From contig NZ_JAZQRL010000042.1 of assembly GCF_045629565.1 (NCBI RefSeq), forward strand, positions 1 through 64,000: DNA of 64,000 nucleotides, written 5' to 3'. Source of the stretch: Arcticibacter sp045629565. Its GTDB lineage: Bacteria > Bacteroidota > Bacteroidia > Sphingobacteriales > Sphingobacteriaceae. The position numbers and the translations under genes are program-made. The notes beneath the pieces are model-generated. The model saw nothing but the letters and a program-made list of their open reading frames with translations, was not told the DNA's origin and did no database searches. Below are positions 61,527 through 64,000 of the stretch, in pieces; within the stretch, counting starts at the first letter, position 1; each line of letters begins with the position of its first letter.

Positions 61527-63053
61527 TTAGTGCTCCCCTTTCAGGCGGAACAAGAGTTGCGCTTCAAACAGCGATTCAGGCTTGACCATCTTTCCCTGCA
61601 TCTCGTTTGTTCCCGTGTTTTCAAAGGTCACTTTGCGGTCTGACTGAAAGCCCACCAAAACAGGTTCCGCGATGGTAAAATTCCGCCGTCTGTCCGGATC
61701 CCAGAAATTATAATGTTGATCCTTTCCAGAGCTGTGCTGAAAATTCCACAAAACGAGCTGTCTACCGTGATGCGGATATCCTGGCTCTGGTCCTCCGAGA
61801 TTAAAAAATACGCCACCTTTTATCTGGTCATACAAGGTAGCCAGGGGCTGTCCCGAATGTATATCGATGTTCTGATCCGTGCCTAACGTACATTGGGTGA
61901 TCACCGTACCCGAAGCACTGTATCCGGTACCGGCACCATGATGCTGCGCACTATTGAAATTGCAATTCTTGATCAGCACACCATATCCGGTTCTGGCATG
62001 TACAGACGCATGGCCTTTTTTTCCAGTGAAGTCGACATTCAGAACACTTATCTGGTAGCCGCCGCTGATATACAGGCCTTCGTTCCAGTCATTGAATACA
62101 CAGTTCCTCACCCAGCTGTTCTTTACATTTTGCATACCTACAGCCTCCCAGGCGTAATCGTGTATAGCATTTTTATGATGAACAAACTCTTCCGGATAAT
62201 TCTTCCAGTTACTGCTAAAGAGGATGTCTTCGACTCCACATTCTTCCATGGAGGAATATGCGCGGAGCTCAAAAGGTTTGCTGCTTACGATTTTCAGATC
62301 GAAATGAATTGGATTCTTAAATTTCACCCGCTTACCCTCAATTTTTTCTATGGTATGAATTTCATGGATCAGCATCCCTCCATTCGGACCGAATAATCGT
62401 GTCCATTGCTGTTTGAGTTGAAGGGGTGCGAAATATGCTTTCGTAAACTCTTCGCTCCTGTGATAAATCACCACATCTTGTCCTGCTTTCAGGGATGAAG
62501 CATCGGCAACTTCCACCCAAAAACTCTCACGACTAGCATTCCGGGTAATGGTTGTCAGCCGCCTGGAGTTTGTAGAAGATGGCCTAAACTGGATTTGTCT
62601 GCCATGGATCCGCATCTTATCCTGAAATATTTCCGTACCGCCGGCGCCACTTCCGCTTCCTTTTAGAACGATGTTGCTCTTCGAGATACGGATATGCTTT
62701 GTACTATCATGGTCGGCCGCCAGCATGTATTTTCCGGGAGGAAAAAACACGACGCCTCCAGAAGGGCTCTTCTCAGCGGCATCCACAGCCCGTTGGATCG
62801 CCTCATCATCGTACTGTCCATCATCAGGCTTCGCTCCATAATCGACTACATTAAACCGCATTTTCTTTGATTGGTCCGGGATGGACCGTTCTGAAAAGTG
62901 GTAGCCGGCATAAGAGAAATCGGGCAGGATGGGTATCGCACCGGTCTTTTTAGCATTGATAAAATCTTCCCACAAAGGGGCAACCTGCTGCGCAAAGACC
63001 GGAAAGGTCATCACCAGAAACAAACAAGATATTGAACTGATTTTCTTCATCAT
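61527..63053 (-). CDS. exported right-handed beta-helix protein (DUF4955, pectate-lyase_3-like)
   Basis: A signal peptide (1-21) precedes a domain with the pectate_lyase_3 hallmark FNVVDYGAKPDDGQYDDEAIQRAVDAAE and VVFFPPGKYML, followed by parallel beta-helix repeats (GVLIKNCNFNSAQ, TVITQCTLGTDQN, ISVLNVDFTGKKGH). The C-terminus matches DUF4955. Such proteins are lyases or hydrolases of uronic-acid or plant and algal glycans. The exact substrate is unclear. It starts 25 bases after the fucosidase gene ends and leads into the mutarotase and uxaE genes. Confidence 0.82.
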   Translation of the reverse strand: MMKKISSISCLFLVMTFPVFAQQVAPLWEDFINAKKTGAIPILPDFSYAGYHFSERSIPDQSKKMRFNVVDYGAKPDDGQYDDEAIQRAVDAAEKSPSGGVVFFPPGKYMLAADHDSTKHIRISKSNIVLKGSGSGAGGTEIFQDKMRIHGRQIQFRPSSTNSRRLTTITRNASRESFWVEVADASSLKAGQDVVIYHRSEEFTKAYFAPLQLKQQWTRLFGPNGGMLIHEIHTIEKIEGKRVKFKNPIHFDLKIVSSKPFELRAYSSMEECGVEDILFSSNWKNYPEEFVHHKNAIHDYAWEAVGMQNVKNSWVRNCVFNDWNEGLYISGGYQISVLNVDFTGKKGHASVHARTGYGVLIKNCNFNSAQHHGAGTGYSASGTVITQCTLGTDQNIDIHSGQPLATLYDQIKGGVFFNLGGPEPGYPHHGRQLVLWNFQHSSGKDQHYNFWDPDRRRNFTIAEPVLVGFQSDRKVTFENTGTNEMQGKMVKPESLFEAQLLFRLKGEH

Positions 63054-63078
63054 ATCATTTAATAAAGATAACGCAAAA

Positions 63079-64000
63079 TTAGTCCAGCTCGCCGGTCTTC
63101 ATTTGGCTTGCCGGTACTGTCGCGATATTGTCTATATGACCTTCAACCTCCAGCCTGATAACAGGTGCGATAGCTAATGCCGATTTACCGGGGATACTCA
63201 CATATACGTTTCCGCCTGCCGCCTTCGTATTCACCTTCAGCGGACTCCCCAACACAGCTGCTGATACAACCTTGCTTTTCAGCTGCGGCAATATAAGAGC
63301 TTCTCCCTTGGGCCAGTCAAATACGGTAAGATATAAAACGGTGTTCGTTTGGTTATCTTTCCGGGTAATACAACCCCAGTCGACCGCCGCTAGAGGGTTT
63401 TTTTTTGTAGCATAAATCGCTTCACTGTTGACTTTCATCCATGAACCTATTGCTTGCAGCCTCTCTACACTTTCCTGTGGAAAAGAGCCGTCCGGCTTAG
63501 GTCCGACATTTAAGAGATAATTCCCACCCTTAGAGGCAGACTCCACTAAATTACGGACAAGTGCTTCCGCGGATTTCCAATTGTCATCTGTCTTCCTGTA
63601 CCCCCAGGTCCTGTTCATCGTCATGCATGTTTCCCAATCCTTGCCGTCAAGCTCAGCCTGATCGGGTATTTTTTGCTCCGGCGTTCTGGTATCACCAGGG
63701 AAGTTTGGTCGTTTCAACCGGTCGTTAGTTATAATTTGAGGTTGTAACTTCAGAATCTCTGTAAATTTCAAGGCAGCATCATCAGTCATACGTGTAGGAG
63801 TATCCCACCAGAGAACAGCGATCTCGCCATAGTTGGTCATCAGCTCCCGCAGCTGAGGTACGGCAACCTGATCGATGTACTGGTCAAAAGACTTTGTTTC
63901 CTGCAGAGGGTCCCAATGCCCCAAATTCGCTTTGGTATAAGCGTCAATTTTCGTACTATCCGGATTTGGCCAACCCTCTCGCATCTCCTTCCTGGCGGCA
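63079..64000 (-). CDS. GH29 alpha-L-fucosidase, partial (runs off the window)
   Basis: The minus-strand frame is open to the end of the window, so only the C-terminal part is seen (a nearby internal Met is not the start). The piece shows the GH29 catalytic Asp in LWWDTP, the preceding QLRELMTNYGEIAV, and the YLLNVGPKPDGSFP and MKVNSEAIYAT segments, then a C-terminal beta domain. It removes L-fucose from glycan ends. It heads the operon with the beta-helix protein, a mutarotase and uxaE. Confidence 0.87.
   Translation of the reverse strand, partial: AARKEMREGWPNPDSTKIDAYTKANLGHWDPLQETKSFDQYIDQVAVPQLRELMTNYGEIAVLWWDTPTRMTDDAALKFTEILKLQPQIITNDRLKRPNFPGDTRTPEQKIPDQAELDGKDWETCMTMNRTWGYRKTDDNWKSAEALVRNLVESASKGGNYLLNVGPKPDGSFPQESVERLQAIGSWMKVNSEAIYATKKNPLAAVDWGCITRKDNQTNTVLYLTVFDWPKGEALILPQLKSKVVSAAVLGSPLKVNTKAAGGNVYVSIPGKSALAIAPVIRLEVEGHIDNIATVPASQMKTGELD

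Overview
The window is chromosomal DNA from a Bacteroidota bacterium, most likely Sphingobacteriaceae (Pedobacter or Mucilaginibacter type). The signs are two SusC/SusD outer-membrane pairs, a short (286 aa) primary sigma factor, an S46 dipeptidyl-peptidase, many signal-peptide or lipoprotein enzymes, and Bacteroidota-type -7 promoter boxes (TAnnTTTG) upstream of several genes. I found no rRNA, tRNA, CRISPR array, phage or insertion sequence.

Layout. 1-2.9 kb: a remnant of a GH43 glycosidase, then purM, a DUF1905/YdeI-like gene and a hypothetical gene. 2.9-6.0 kb: S46 peptidase, a membrane-anchored hypothetical and a lipoprotein cytochrome c. 6.2-32.9 kb: a large locus, almost all on the minus strand, that reads as a peptidoglycan (muropeptide) capture and salvage system. 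32.9-37.7 kb: a small membrane protein, a lipoprotein and an Oar-like TonB receptor. 38.0-41.3 kb: lpdA, a metallo-beta-lactamase-fold hydrolase and rpoD. 41.8-48.5 kb: a second SusC/SusD pair followed by a lipoprotein peptidoglycan amidase and a small ABC unit. 48.6-59.0 kb: smc, an S41 protease, a HAD-like protein, lolD, sucC and a CPA2 antiporter. 59.0-64.0 kb: a frameshifted GNAT gene, then uxaE, an L-rhamnose mutarotase, a beta-helix protein and a GH29 fucosidase that runs off the end.

The peptidoglycan locus is the main discovery candidate. It encodes, by family, outer-membrane uptake (SusC/SusD), glycan-chain enzymes (GHL10/DUF187 DigH type, NagZ-type GH3, NamZ/GH171), a GH3-C/beta-lactamase fusion resembling AmiE-type amidases, an NlpC/P60 endopeptidase, a Tat-exported L-Ala-D/L-Glu epimerase, two class A-like serine hydrolases, a phosphodiester glycosidase (NAGPA fold), a metallophosphatase fused to a PQQ-type propeller, a sodium:solute symporter next to MurQ, MurQ etherase, and a D-2-hydroxyacid (D-lactate) dehydrogenase with FAD and Fe-S domains. 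MurQ releases D-lactate from MurNAc-6-phosphate, so the linked dehydrogenase would let the cell use the lactyl ether as an electron donor. A DeoR-type regulator sits at one end and an HGSNAT/NagX-like membrane acyltransferase is divergent at the other. No MurNAc kinase is present in the window. Four intergenic gaps of this locus share a 9-base element (AAAAACGCA), which may mark one regulon.

All functions are read from sequence motifs and family knowledge. No database search was run.
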